A DNA stretch of 63,019 nt from Hominenteromicrobium sp900549945. Its GTDB lineage: Bacteria > Bacillota > Clostridia > Oscillospirales > Acutalibacteraceae. Location of the stretch: positions 1-63,019 of the forward strand of contig CABRNK010000017.1 in the NCBI GenBank assembly GCA_902472305.1, read 5' to 3'. Positions 50,067 through 61,269 of this stretch are shown piece after piece (position 1 is the first letter of the stretch; every line of letters starts with the position of its first letter). Under the pieces are notes generated by a model. The model did not search any database and was not told the DNA's origin. It saw nothing but the letters and a program-made list of their open reading frames with translations. Position numbers and translations under genes: made by a program.

Positions 50067-51296
50067 ATGGCAAAGGAAATCAAAAAGGTCGTTCTCGCCT
50101 ATTCCGGCGGCCTCGACACATCGATCATTATCCCGTGGCTCAAGGAAAACTACAATAACTGCGAGGTTATCGCGGTTTCCGGCGACGTGGGCCAGGGCAC
50201 GGAGCTCGACGGCCTCGAGGAGAAGGCGATTAAGACCGGCGCCTCGAAGCTCTACATCGAAGACCTCAAGCAGGATTATATTGAAAACTACATTTGGCCC
50301 TGCCTCAAGGCGGACGCCAAGTACGAGGACTACCTCCTCGGCACCTCGCACGCCCGCCCCTGCATTGCAAAGCGCCTTGTGGAGATCGCAAAGGCCGAGG
50401 GCGCGGACGCGATCTGCCACGGCTGCACCGGCAAGGGCAACGACCAGGTTCGCTTTGAGCTGACCATCAAGGCGTTTGCGCCGGATATGAAGATCATCGC
50501 GCCGTGGAGAGAGTGGTCTATCAAGTCGAGAGAGGAAGAGATCGAATACGCGGAGGCGCACAACATTCCGCTGAAGATCAACCGCGAGACGAATTATTCC
50601 AAGGATAAGAACATCTGGCACCTCTCGCATGAGGGCCTCGATCTGGAAAACCCGGCGAACGAACCGCAGTACAACAAGCCCGGCTTTTTGGAGCTCGGCG
50701 TTTCCCCGGAGCAGGCGCCCGACGAGCCGACTTATGTGACCATCCACTTTGAGAAGGGTATTCCCACCGCGGTGGACGGCGTGGAAATGGGTGCGGTCGA
50801 GCTGGTCGCGAAGCTGAACGCGCTCGGCGGCGCGAACGGCATCGGCCTGCTGGATATCGTCGAAAACCGGCTTGTCGGCATGAAGAGCCGCGGCGTGTAT
50901 GAGACGCCGGCCGGAACCATCCTCTACAAGGCGCACAACGTGCTGGAAACGATTACGCTCGACAAGGAAACCTTCCATTACATGCAGGCGCAGATTGCGC
51001 CGAAGATGGCGGATCTCACCTACAACGGCCAGTGGTTCACGCCGCTGCGCGAGGCGCTCTCCGCGTTCGCCGACAAGGTCAACGAGAACGTAACCGGCGA
51101 CGTCAAGCTGAAGCTCTACAAGGGCAACGTCATCAACGCGGGCGTTACCTCCCCGTACACCCTCTACGACGAGGAGATCGCGACGTTCGACGAGGACGAG
51201 GTTTACGACCAGAAGGATGCGCAGGGCTTTATCAACCTCTTCGGCCTTCCGATCAAGGTGCAGGCCAAGCAGAAAGCGAAGCTCGAAGCAAAGTAA
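50067..51296 (+). CDS. argG: argininosuccinate synthase, 409 aa
   Basis: Joins citrulline and aspartate using ATP. The P-loop pyrophosphatase motif is AYSGGLDTS; SHARPCIAK, CTGKGNDQVRFE and the GVEMGAVELVAKLN block match ArgG. I start at the ATG at 50067 with AAAGAGG upstream; the frame runs upstream without support. It is the first gene of the cluster, behind the ARG-box-like site. A hairpin follows it. Confidence 0.98.
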   Translation: MAKEIKKVVLAYSGGLDTSIIIPWLKENYNNCEVIAVSGDVGQGTELDGLEEKAIKTGASKLYIEDLKQDYIENYIWPCLKADAKYEDYLLGTSHARPCIAKRLVEIAKAEGADAICHGCTGKGNDQVRFELTIKAFAPDMKIIAPWREWSIKSREEEIEYAEAHNIPLKINRETNYSKDKNIWHLSHEGLDLENPANEPQYNKPGFLELGVSPEQAPDEPTYVTIHFEKGIPTAVDGVEMGAVELVAKLNALGGANGIGLLDIVENRLVGMKSRGVYETPAGTILYKAHNVLETITLDKETFHYMQAQIAPKMADLTYNGQWFTPLREALSAFADKVNENVTGDVKLKLYKGNVINAGVTSPYTLYDEEIATFDEDEVYDQKDAQGFINLFGLPIKVQAKQKAKLEAK

Positions 51297-51310
51297 AAAA
51301 TTCAGATACG

Positions 51311-51336
51311 GGGTAGGCGGATCTGCCTGCCCTTTT
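51311..51336 (+). terminator. internal hairpin between argG and the nudix gene
   Basis: GGGTAGGC pairs with GCCTGCCC (one G-U) around a 6-base loop, followed by TTTTCT. It probably lowers rather than stops expression of the genes behind argG. Confidence 0.55.
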
Positions 51337-51360
51337 CTGGCTTAAAGGAGGGCGCGGAGA

Positions 51361-51896
51361 ATGGAGCTGATCGACGTTTACGACCGAAACGGAAACCGAA
51401 CGGGCAAGGTCGTCGAGCGCGGAACATCGCTGTTGGAGGGCGAATATATTTTGGCGGTCGGCATGTGGATTGTGGACAGTCAAAACCGGATTTTTCTGAC
51501 AAAGCGCAGCTCCGAAAAGCATTTTGCGCCCAACAAGTGGGAAAATCCCGCGGGGCATGTGCAGGCCGGAGAGAGCTGCATGGACGCGGTTTTGCGGGAG
51601 GTTCGGGAGGAAACCGGACTCCGGATTGCGCCGAAGCAAACGACGCTGCTCGGTGCATCGCGCGACGCGCCGTATCTCGGGAGGGATTACGGTGTGCGCA
51701 TGAATTTTGACCTCAATGTGATTCGGCTCCAGCCGGGTGAAACATGCGACGCGAAGTGGGTCGATTTCGACGGGTTCAAGCGCATGATAGAGGCCGGAGA
51801 TCTCGCTCCGTCCGTCCTCGGACACATGCGGAGCGGTTATCAGGAGAATTTTCTGAAATTTATCGGGCAGGCGGCGGACGCGCTGCCGGAGAAAGG

Positions 51897-51900
<4 letters not shown>
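51361..51900 (+). CDS. NUDIX hydrolase, 179 aa
   Basis: The Nudix box is intact (GHVQAGE, then REVREETGL, residues about 64-86). The N-terminus MELIDVYDRNGNRTGKV and the layout resemble Idi-like or YfcD-type Nudix proteins. It hydrolyses a nucleoside diphosphate derivative; the substrate is unknown. It is placed inside the arginine cluster, and its stop overlaps the argH start region, so it is co-translated with argH. That context is unusual. Confidence 0.92.
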
Positions 51901-53285
<1,385 letters not shown>

Positions 53286-53306
53286 GAAAGAGGAGGCATT
53301 GCGGAT

Positions 53307-54347
53307 ATGGAGAAAATAAAAGTCGGCGTTGTCGGTGCGACCGGTTACGCCGGTGCGGAAATTTGCCGCCTGCTTTACGCGCACCCCATGGCGGAGCTTG
53401 CGGCGATCAGCTCGGTCAGTTTCGAGGGGATGGCGCTTTCGGACGTATATCCCGCGTACCGTGCGCTGTGCGACCTCGTCTGCGAAACGCAGGCGGATGT
53501 TGTGGAAAAGAGCGACGTGATTTTCGCCGCGCTGCCGCACGGCCTTTCGCAGGAGCTTGCGGCGGAATGCGACGCAAAAAACAAGGCGTTCATCGATCTC
53601 GGCGCGGACTTTCGTCTCGAGAGCGAGGAGGAATATAAGGAATGGTACGGCGGCACGTTTACGGACAAGGCGCTGCACCGAAAAGCGGTCTACGGCCTGC
53701 CGGAGCTGTTCCGCGAGCAGATCAGAACGACAAGGCTCGTGGCGAACCCGGGCTGCTATACGACGGCGGTGCCGCTTGCGCTCGTCCCGGCGCTTGAAAA
53801 GGGGTATATCGAGCAGACCGGCATCATCGCGAACTGCGCGAGCGGCGTGACCGGCGCGGGCCGCAAGCCCGCCCAGAACAGCCATTATCCGGAGCTGAAC
53901 GAAGGCATGTCGGCCTACAAGGTCGCGAGCCACCGCCACACGCCGGAAATTGAGCAGACGCTCTCGAAAATCGCGGGCGACGCGGTGCGCATCACCTTTG
54001 TGCCGCATCTTTTGCCGATCAACCGCGGCATTCTCGCGACGTGCTACGCGCGCCTGAAGGACGGCGTGACGGAGGAAATGCTCCGCGCAGCATATGAGGA
54101 GCGGTACGGGGGCGAGCCGTTCGTCCGGCTTCTGCCAAAGGGCAGGAGCGCGGATATTCACAACATCAAGTACACAAATTTCTGCGACGTGTCCATCTTT
54201 GTGGACAAGCGCACCAGCATGTTTATCGCGATCAGCGCCATCGACAACATGGTCAAGGGCGCGGCAGGACAGGCGATCCAGAATATGAATATCCTGTTCG
54301 GTCTCGATGAAACGACCGGCCTCATGCAGGTTCCCCCGGCATTCTAG
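53307..54347 (+). CDS. argC: N-acetyl-gamma-glutamyl-phosphate reductase, 346 aa
   Basis: NADP-binding GATGYAGAEICRLL at the N-terminus, ALPHGLSQE, and the active-site Cys in VANPGCYTTAVPLAL. GGAGG is 10 bases before ATG. Third step of arginine synthesis. 187 bases without a gene separate it from argJ. Confidence 0.97.
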   Translation: MEKIKVGVVGATGYAGAEICRLLYAHPMAELAAISSVSFEGMALSDVYPAYRALCDLVCETQADVVEKSDVIFAALPHGLSQELAAECDAKNKAFIDLGADFRLESEEEYKEWYGGTFTDKALHRKAVYGLPELFREQIRTTRLVANPGCYTTAVPLALVPALEKGYIEQTGIIANCASGVTGAGRKPAQNSHYPELNEGMSAYKVASHRHTPEIEQTLSKIAGDAVRITFVPHLLPINRGILATCYARLKDGVTEEMLRAAYEERYGGEPFVRLLPKGRSADIHNIKYTNFCDVSIFVDKRTSMFIAISAIDNMVKGAAGQAIQNMNILFGLDETTGLMQVPPAF

Positions 54348-54534
54348 CGGGCGTGGCGGGCACGGCCCGCGGCGGGGTCGCGGAGTCGTTCAGCGAGCCT
54401 CGCTTCGCCGGTGCGGGAAATAACCGCAGTAAACGCGTACGGCGGCGCAGCTGCGGAAAAGTGGCTTTCGGGGCGCGCGCTTTTTGGGCGCTCTCAGGCG
54501 CAGAAAGAAAACTGAATTTTAGGAGTGCAAGCTT

Positions 54535-55749
54535 ATGCAGTATATTGAAGGCGGTGTCACCGCGGCGAAGGGCTTCCTTGCGGGCGGCGTGCACTGCGGC
54601 ATCCGGAAAAATAAGTCGAAGCGTGACCTCGCGCTGATCTACAGCGAGAAGCCGTGTACGGCGGCGGGCGTCTACACGCAGAATCTCGTCAAGGGCGCGC
54701 CGATCCTCGTCACGCAGCGGAATCTTGCGGACGGCCGCGCGCAGGCGGTCATCTGCAACAGCGGCAACGCGAACACCTGCAATGCCGACGGCGAGGCGAA
54801 GGCGTGGCGCATGTGTGAGATCGCGGCGGAGGCGCTGCACATCGACCCGCACGACGTGATCGTCGCTTCCACCGGCGTGATCGGCCAGATTCTGCCGATC
54901 GAGCCGATCGAAAACGCGGCGGAAGCGCTCGCGGCGTCGCTCAGCGAAAACGGCTCGAACCTCGCCGCGCAGGCGATCATGACGACGGACACGATCGAAA
55001 AGGAAGTTGCGGTGCAGTTTGAGCTCGGCGGCAGGACCGTCACGGTCGGCGGCATCTCGAAGGGCTCGGGCATGATTCACCCGAATATGGCGACGATGCT
55101 CTGCTTTGTGACGACGGACTGTGCGATTTCCGCCGAAATGCTCCAAAAGGCGGTCAAAAAGGCCGCGGACACGACGTTCAATATGATCAGCGTGGACGGC
55201 GATACCTCCACGAACGACACGCTCGCGGTGATGGCGAACGGCGAGGCCGGCAGCGCGGAGATCACGGCTGAGGACGAAGCGTTCGACGCGTTCTGCGCGG
55301 CGCTGACCGCGGTGTGCCGCAGGCTCTCCATGATGATGGCGGGCGACGGCGAGGGCGCGACGAAGCTGCTGATTTGCAGAACGACCGGCGCCGCCGATTG
55401 GGAAACGGCAAAAACCGTTGCGAAGTCGGTCATCTGCTCGGCGCTCTTCAAGGCTGCGATGTTCGGCGAGGACGCAAACTGGGGCCGCGTGCTCTGTGCG
55501 ATCGGCTATTCCGGCGCCGACATCGACATCCACAAGGTGGATGTCGCGTTCCAGAGCGAAAACGGCCGCGTGGACGTCTGCAAAAACGGCGCGGGCGTCG
55601 ATTTCAGCGAGGAGGAGGCCGCAAAGGCGCTCCACGCAAAGGAGATCACGACGCTCGTGAACCTGAAAAGCGGCGAAGCGGAGGCCGAGGCCTTCGGCTG
55701 CGACCTCACCTACGACTACGTGAAAATCAACGGAGATTACCGCACATGA
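54535..55749 (+). CDS. argJ: bifunctional ornithine/glutamate N-acetyltransferase, 404 aa
   Basis: Recycles the acetyl group from acetylornithine to glutamate and can start the pathway from acetyl-CoA. The self-cleavage site is GSGMIHPNMATML, where Thr becomes the new N-terminal nucleophile. The C-terminal GEDANWGRVLCAIGYSG is typical. Presence of ArgJ explains why no argA or argE is seen. Stop overlaps the argB start. Confidence 0.97.
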   Translation: MQYIEGGVTAAKGFLAGGVHCGIRKNKSKRDLALIYSEKPCTAAGVYTQNLVKGAPILVTQRNLADGRAQAVICNSGNANTCNADGEAKAWRMCEIAAEALHIDPHDVIVASTGVIGQILPIEPIENAAEALAASLSENGSNLAAQAIMTTDTIEKEVAVQFELGGRTVTVGGISKGSGMIHPNMATMLCFVTTDCAISAEMLQKAVKKAADTTFNMISVDGDTSTNDTLAVMANGEAGSAEITAEDEAFDAFCAALTAVCRRLSMMMAGDGEGATKLLICRTTGAADWETAKTVAKSVICSALFKAAMFGEDANWGRVLCAIGYSGADIDIHKVDVAFQSENGRVDVCKNGAGVDFSEEEAAKALHAKEITTLVNLKSGEAEAEAFGCDLTYDYVKINGDYRT

Positions 55750-56621
55750 GTACAGAAAAGAAAATCGGAATTTCAAACGGCGACCGCGCGCACGTGCTCG
55801 TGCAGGCGATGCCGTATATCAAGAAGTGGGCCGGCGAGACGATCGTCGTTAAGTACGGCGGCAACGCCATGATCAACCCCGAGCTCAAGGAAGCCGTGAT
55901 GAACGACATCGTTCTGATGCAGCTCGTCGGCATCAACGTCGTGCTCGTGCACGGCGGCGGCCCGGAGATCAGCGCGATGCTGAAAAAGATCGGCAAGGAG
56001 AGCCGGTTCGTCAACGGCATGCGCTACACCGACGGCGAGACGATGGACATCGTGCAGCAGGTGCTGGCGGGCAAGGTCAACAAGGACCTCGTGCAGCTTC
56101 TCGAAAACACGGGCGGCAAGGCGGTCGGCTTGTGCGGGCAGGACGGCTCGCTCTTAAAGGCCGACAAGCTGCCCGCGGCGGAGGACCTCGGCTTTGTCGG
56201 CGAGATCCGCGAGGTGAACGCGCGGATCATCCGCGATTCCCTTGCGGCGGGGTATACCCCGGTCGTTTCGACCGTTGCGGCAGGGTATCACGGCGAGGTG
56301 TTCAACATCAACGCCGACGTTGCGGCGGCGCGCATCGCGGCCGAGCTCGGCGCGCGCAAGCTGATTTTGATGACCGACATCGTCGGCCTCCTGCGCGATA
56401 AGGACGACGAAAGCACGCTGATTCCGGTCGTGAACGTCAGCGACGTGCCGAAGCTCAAGCGCGAGGGCATCATCAGCGGCGGCATGATCCCGAAGATCGA
56501 CTGCTGCGTCGAGGCGGTGCGCCGCGGCGTGGAGCGCGCGCACATCATCGACGGCCGCACGCCGCACTCGATTCTCGTCGAGCTGTTTACCGACGAGGGC
56601 ATCGGCACCATGTTTTATTGA
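55746..56621 (+). CDS. argB: acetylglutamate kinase, 291 aa
   Basis: KYGGNAM (phosphate binding), LVHGGGPEI, NINADVAAARIA and the C-terminal GGMIPKIDCC identify ArgB. The N-terminal helix before KYGG (HVLVQAMPYIKKW) is of the type found in arginine-inhibited hexameric kinases, so feedback inhibition is possible. Start overlaps the argJ stop (ATGA). Confidence 0.97.
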   Translation: MSTEKKIGISNGDRAHVLVQAMPYIKKWAGETIVVKYGGNAMINPELKEAVMNDIVLMQLVGINVVLVHGGGPEISAMLKKIGKESRFVNGMRYTDGETMDIVQQVLAGKVNKDLVQLLENTGGKAVGLCGQDGSLLKADKLPAAEDLGFVGEIREVNARIIRDSLAAGYTPVVSTVAAGYHGEVFNINADVAAARIAAELGARKLILMTDIVGLLRDKDDESTLIPVVNVSDVPKLKREGIISGGMIPKIDCCVEAVRRGVERAHIIDGRTPHSILVELFTDEGIGTMFY

Positions 56622-56685
56622 TTTCCGGCGGCGCACCGCAAAAATGCGGGGCCGCCGCGAGAAATGGAGAAAGGGGCGAACAGCC

Positions 56686-57852
56686 ATGAACTTGAATGAG
56701 ATTCAGGCGCTGGACGACGAATGCGTGCTGCACACCTACGGCCGCCTGCCGGTGGCGCTCGACCACGGCAAGGGCTGCGAGGCGTGGGACACGGAGGGGA
56801 AGCACTACTACGACTTCACCTCGGGCATCGGCGTCAACGCGTTCGGCTACTGCGACGACGGCTGGGTGAAAGCCGTTACCGAGCAGGCCGGGCGCATCCA
56901 GCACATGTCGAACTACTATTACTGTGAAAAAAACGCGCTGCTGGCCGCGGCGCTCCAAAAGGCCTCCGGCATGGGCCGCGCGTTCTTCTGCAACAGCGGC
57001 GCGGAGGCGAACGAGTGCGCGGTCAAGGTTGCGCGCCGCTTCGGGGAGAAAAAGGGCGCGCATAAGATTGTCACGCTGAAAAACTCATTCCACGGGCGCA
57101 CGATCACGACGCTCGCGGCGAACGGACAGGACGCGTTTCACGAATATTTCCTGCCGCTGACCGAGGGCTTCGTCTATGCCGAGGCGAACGACATCGCCGA
57201 CCTCGAGCAGAAGCTCGACGGCACGGTCTGCGCGGTTTTGCTCGAGAGCGTGCAGGGTGAGGGCGGCGTGATTCCGCTCGACACGGACTACCTGCGCGCC
57301 GTGCGCAGGCTGTGCGACGAGCGCGGCGCGCTGCTGATGCTCGACGAGGTGCAGACCGGCGTGGGCCGCACGGGCTATTTCTTCAGCTATCAGGGCTGTG
57401 GTGTGCAGCCGGACGTCGTCACGGCGGCAAAGGGACTCGGCGGCGGCCTGCCGATTGCGGCCTGCCTCGTCTCTAAGGCGCTCGGGGATATTTTCACGCC
57501 GGGCATGAACGGCTCGACCTTCGGCTCGAACCCGGTGGCGAGTGCCGGCGCGCTCGAGATGGTCACGCGCATCGACGACGCGGCGTTCCTCGCCGCCGTG
57601 CGCGAGAAGGGAGAATACTTCCGCGCGGCGCTCTCGAAGCTGGAGGGCGTCGAGTACGTTCGCGGGCGCGGGCTAATGCTTGGCATCAAGCTGAAAAACC
57701 GCGATGCGCACGACGTGATGGAGGCCTGCGCAAGGGCCGGGCTCCTGATTCTGACGGCGAAATCGCTCGTGCGTTTTCTGCCGCCGCTCACGATCACGAA
57801 GGAAGAAATCGACGCGGGCCTGCGCATCTTCGCAGAGCAGATCAAGGGCTGA
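56686..57852 (+). CDS. argD: acetylornithine aminotransferase, 388 aa
   Basis: PLP class III enzyme. FFCNSGAEANE, KNSFHGRT, MLDEVQTGVGRTG and the PLP Lys in VTAAKGLGGGLPI are present. I start at the ATG at 56686 with AAAGGGGCG upstream rather than 14 codons earlier. 64 bases after argB. Confidence 0.96.
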   Translation: MNLNEIQALDDECVLHTYGRLPVALDHGKGCEAWDTEGKHYYDFTSGIGVNAFGYCDDGWVKAVTEQAGRIQHMSNYYYCEKNALLAAALQKASGMGRAFFCNSGAEANECAVKVARRFGEKKGAHKIVTLKNSFHGRTITTLAANGQDAFHEYFLPLTEGFVYAEANDIADLEQKLDGTVCAVLLESVQGEGGVIPLDTDYLRAVRRLCDERGALLMLDEVQTGVGRTGYFFSYQGCGVQPDVVTAAKGLGGGLPIAACLVSKALGDIFTPGMNGSTFGSNPVASAGALEMVTRIDDAAFLAAVREKGEYFRAALSKLEGVEYVRGRGLMLGIKLKNRDAHDVMEACARAGLLILTAKSLVRFLPPLTITKEEIDAGLRIFAEQIKG

Positions 57853-57896
57853 TGGATACCCGCGCAGCGTAAAAACAAAAGGAAAGGAACCGGCAT

Positions 57897-58805
57897 ATGA
57901 AACACTTATTAAAGCTCCTCGACCTCACGGGGGAGGAGATCCTCGAGATCCTCAACCTCGCCGACCAGCTCAAGTACGAGACGAAGCACGGCATCGAGCA
58001 CCCGCACCTGAAGGGCAAGGCGCTCGGCATGATCTTTGAGAAATCCTCCACCAGAACGCGCGTTTCGTTCGAGGTGGGCATCAACCAGCTCGGCGGCTAC
58101 GCCGTCGTACTCGCGGGCGAGGGCTCGCAGATCGGCCGCGGCGAGCCGGTGCAGGACACCGCGCGCGTGCTCTCCCGCTATGTGGACGGCATCATGATCC
58201 GCACCTTCGACCAGAAGGAGGTCGAGGATCTCGCGCAGTACGGCTCGGTGCCCGTCATCAACGGCCTCACGGATTTCTGCCACCCCTGCCAGATTCTCGC
58301 CGACCTGATGACGATCCGCGAGTATAAGGGCTCGTTTGACGGCCTCAAGATGTGCTTCATCGGCGACGGCAACAACATGATGAATTCGCTGATCGTCGGC
58401 TGCCTCAAGGTCGGCATGGCGGTTTCCGTCGCGTGCCCGGAGGGCTACCGCCCGCCGCAGGAAATCCTCGATTTCGCCGGCGCATACGATTGCTTCGAGC
58501 TGACGGAGGACCCGCTGACCGCCGCGAAGGGCGCCGACGTCGTTATCACCGACGTGTGGACCTCGATGGGTCAGGAGGAGGAGCGTGCGGCGCGCGAAAA
58601 GGCGTTTGCAGGCTACTGCGTCGACGGCCGCATCATGGCCGCCGCGAAGCCGGACGCGATTGTGCAGCACTGCCTGCCGGCACACCGCGGCGAGGAGATC
58701 ACCGCGGAAGTGTTTGAGGCGAACGCCGCGCCGATCTTCGACGAGGCGGAGAACCGCCTGCACGCGCAGAAGGCCGTCATGGTCATGCTGATGAAGGACC
58801 GGTAA
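57897..58805 (+). CDS. argF: ornithine carbamoyltransferase, 302 aa
   Basis: Carbamoyl-phosphate site SSTRTRVSFE, FCHPCQILAD for ornithine side contacts, and the catalytic HCLPAHRGEE. Length is typical. Last gene of the arginine cluster, with a terminator 80 bases later. It also could serve arginine catabolism, but the position favours synthesis. Confidence 0.97.
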   Translation: MKHLLKLLDLTGEEILEILNLADQLKYETKHGIEHPHLKGKALGMIFEKSSTRTRVSFEVGINQLGGYAVVLAGEGSQIGRGEPVQDTARVLSRYVDGIMIRTFDQKEVEDLAQYGSVPVINGLTDFCHPCQILADLMTIREYKGSFDGLKMCFIGDGNNMMNSLIVGCLKVGMAVSVACPEGYRPPQEILDFAGAYDCFELTEDPLTAAKGADVVITDVWTSMGQEEERAAREKAFAGYCVDGRIMAAAKPDAIVQHCLPAHRGEEITAEVFEANAAPIFDEAENRLHAQKAVMVMLMKDR

Positions 58806-58885
58806 AGCATGCCGATCTTGCCGTATGACGCTGTTTTCGGCGGCGCACGGCAGAGAAAATGCTGGACAAACAGCGAAGAGAACGC

Positions 58886-58915
58886 CCGGGCTGCGGTTTT
58901 CCGCGGCCCGGCTTT
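58886..58915 (+). terminator. terminator of the arginine cluster
   Basis: CCGGGCTGCGG pairs with CCGCGGCCCGG (one G-U) around TTTT, followed by CTTTTCGTTT. Confidence 0.75.
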
Positions 58916-58953
58916 TCGTTTGTGGAATTTCCGCGCAAAAGCCCGGTTTCCGC

Positions 58954-58982
58954 TTGATTTTTCCGCTTTGCCGCGCTACAAT
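58954..58982 (+). promoter_or_regulatory. promoter of the ADP-ribosylglycohydrolase gene
   Basis: TTGATT, 17 bases, TACAAT, 38 bases before the ATG. Confidence 0.7.
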
Positions 58983-59019
58983 GAGGGCAAAACTCAGATT
59001 TTTAAGGGGAGTGTTGTTT

Positions 59020-60348
59020 ATGTTGAGAAAGCAGCCTTGGTTTGATTTCTGCGACGCACTGGAGATCGAGATCGAGCAGAGCGTGGAGGAGGGCCGCGAC
59101 GCCGCGCATTATGCGGCGCAGGCCAGACAGGTGCAGGCGATGGACCGCGGCGTCGAGCGGACGGCCGCGGGCGCGGCGCTGCTCGAGCAGATCGAGTCTC
59201 TGCCCGCGTCGCGTACCGCGCAGGAGCCTTCTGATCTCGCGGGCATCCGCGCGCTTGCGGCGGGAGAGCCGTCCGAAAAGGCCGCGGCAGATTTCAATAA
59301 GATCTACGGCGCGTGGCTCGGCCGCTGCGCGGGCTGCCTGCTGGGCCAGCCGGTCGAAGGCTGGCGGCGCGCGCGGATCAGCGGCCTTTTGGAGGAGACT
59401 GGGAACCTGCCGCTCAGGGGGTACATCTCGTCCGACATCCCGGCCGCCGTGCGCGAAAGGTACGGCGTGCGCGACGACCAGCATGCCTACGGCGCGGAGA
59501 AAACGGGATGGATCAACAACGTATCCTACATGCCCGAGGACGACGACACGAATTACACGCTGCTTGCGCTCAAGCTCATCGAGCAGTATGGGCGTGATTT
59601 CACGCCGGACGACGCGGCCGAGAGCTGGCTGATGAACCTGCCGCTCCTGCACACCTGCACGGCGGAGCGCGTGGCGTACATCAACCTCGCACAGTCCGTC
59701 TACCCGCCGCAGTCGGCCATACACCGTAACCCGTACCGCGAGTGGATCGGCGCGCAGATCCGCGGCGATCTGTTCGGCTACATCTGCCCCGGCGATATGG
59801 AAACGGCGGCGGAAATGGCGTGGCGCGACGCCTCGATCTCCCACGTGAAAAACGGAATCTACGGCGAGATGTGGGTCTCGGCAATGCTCGCAAAGGCCGC
59901 CGTATGCGGCGATATGCGCGCGGTGGTGGAATCCGGCATGCGGCAGATCCCGGCCGAAAGCCGGCTTTATGCGGCGCTTTCCGACATGCTACGCCGGTTC
60001 GACGCGGGCGAAACGGCCGAGGCCGCCGCACAGCACATCCTCGCGCTGTACGATGAGGCGAACCCGCACCACTGGTGCCACACGATCTCGAACGCGATGA
60101 TCGTCGCGCTCGGCCTTTTGTGGGGCGAGAAGGATTTCACGCGCACGATGGGGCTCTGCCTCACGATGGGCTTTGATACCGACTGCAACTGTGCGACGGC
60201 GGGCTCCGTGCTCGGCATGGTGCTCGGCGCGGCCGCGCTGCCGGAAGGCTGGACCGCCCCGCTTTCGGACACGGTGCTTTCCGGCGTGGACGGCTTCGGC
60301 CTCGTGCGCATCTCGGACATGGCGCGGCGCACGGCGGCGCTCGTCTGA
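59020..60348 (+). CDS. ADP-ribosylglycohydrolase-family protein, 442 aa
   Basis: The DraG-like fold is shown by GAWLGRCAGCLLGQPVEGW, the metal-binding DDDTNYT, and the C-terminal MGFDTDCNCATAGSVLGMV. The N-terminal 100 residues are a helical extension before the domain. Family members remove ADP-ribose from proteins or DNA, but distant ones act on other N- or O-glycosides. No partner ADP-ribosyltransferase is visible nearby. I start at the ATG at 59020 with AAGGGGAG upstream. Confidence 0.88.
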   Translation: MLRKQPWFDFCDALEIEIEQSVEEGRDAAHYAAQARQVQAMDRGVERTAAGAALLEQIESLPASRTAQEPSDLAGIRALAAGEPSEKAAADFNKIYGAWLGRCAGCLLGQPVEGWRRARISGLLEETGNLPLRGYISSDIPAAVRERYGVRDDQHAYGAEKTGWINNVSYMPEDDDTNYTLLALKLIEQYGRDFTPDDAAESWLMNLPLLHTCTAERVAYINLAQSVYPPQSAIHRNPYREWIGAQIRGDLFGYICPGDMETAAEMAWRDASISHVKNGIYGEMWVSAMLAKAAVCGDMRAVVESGMRQIPAESRLYAALSDMLRRFDAGETAEAAAQHILALYDEANPHHWCHTISNAMIVALGLLWGEKDFTRTMGLCLTMGFDTDCNCATAGSVLGMVLGAAALPEGWTAPLSDTVLSGVDGFGLVRISDMARRTAALV

Positions 60349-60709
60349 GGCCCGAAAACGCGCGGGAAAAGACAGGCGCGCCGGCCCGGCTGCTTCCAAC
60401 CCGGACGAAAACTTTGACGTGCTCTGCGCCCTGTGGGAGAGCGAGCAAAAGTTTCGCGTTTTGAACGGCCCGCTCGCCGGCGATTTCGACCATCCGGGCG
60501 CGTGAGATCCGCCTGCGCCCCGCGGTGTGGGCGAGGGACCGCGCGCGGTGTGCGGCGGAAAATATTGCAGCAGAATTTGCGGGCGTGCCGGAAAAGCGGC
60601 GCGCCCGTTCACAATTTTTTTGGAATTTGCGGCTGTTCAAGCCCCTCGAAATATGGTATACTAAAACAAATATGGGCTTTTCCGCCCTTTTTTAGAAAGG
60701 GAAAACAGC
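60349..60709 (+). other. 361-base gap before ruvC, with an orphan coding-like tail
   Basis: No convincing gene. From about 60365 to 60505 a +1 frame relative to the preceding gene encodes NPDENFDVLCALWESEQKF and ends in DFDHPGA-stop; it looks protein-like but has no start of its own. Near 60655 GGTATACT may be the -10 of the ruv promoter; no firm -35. Confidence 0.35.
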
Positions 60710-61204
60710 ATGATTGTTCTCGGCATCGACCCCGGTTATGCAATCGTCGGCTACGGCATCATTGAAATGAAGGGCAACCGCTACCGCACGCTGGAGCACG
60801 GTGCGGTGACGACCAAGGCGGGCGTCGATTTCAACCGGCGGCTCGAGATTATTTTTGACGGCATGACGGAAATCTTCGCAAGGTATCGCCCAGACGCCGT
60901 CTCGGTGGAGAAGCTGTATTTTTCAAACAACAAGACGACCGGCATCGGTGTGGCCGAGGCGCGCGGCGTGATTCTGCTCGCGGCGCAGAAGGCGGGCGTG
61001 CCCGTTTTCGAGTATACGCCCGTGCAGGTGAAGCTCGCCGTCACCGGCTACGGCAAGGCCTTAAAACCGCAGGTGATGGAGATGACGCGCCGCCTGCTCT
61101 GCCTCAAGGCGGTGCCGAAGCCCGACGACACGGCGGACGCCCTCGCGGTCGCCATCTGCCACTGCCAGGCCTCGGGCACGGCGCTGCGGCAGTTTCTGCG
61201 GTGA
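60710..61204 (+). CDS. ruvC: Holliday-junction resolvase RuvC, 164 aa
   Basis: Acidic catalytic residues: Asp in GIDPGYAIVGYG, Glu in VEKLYF and the Asp pair in DDTADALAVAICH. Cuts four-way junctions symmetrically with RuvAB. AAAGGGAAA precedes ATG. First of ruvC-ruvA-ruvB in order on one strand. Confidence 0.97.
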   Translation: MIVLGIDPGYAIVGYGIIEMKGNRYRTLEHGAVTTKAGVDFNRRLEIIFDGMTEIFARYRPDAVSVEKLYFSNNKTTGIGVAEARGVILLAAQKAGVPVFEYTPVQVKLAVTGYGKALKPQVMEMTRRLLCLKAVPKPDDTADALAVAICHCQASGTALRQFLR

Positions 61205-61269
61205 AATACGGAAAGAGGCTGCAAGAATGCGGCCCTCTAGCATAGAGATAGAGAAGGGGATTTGAAATT

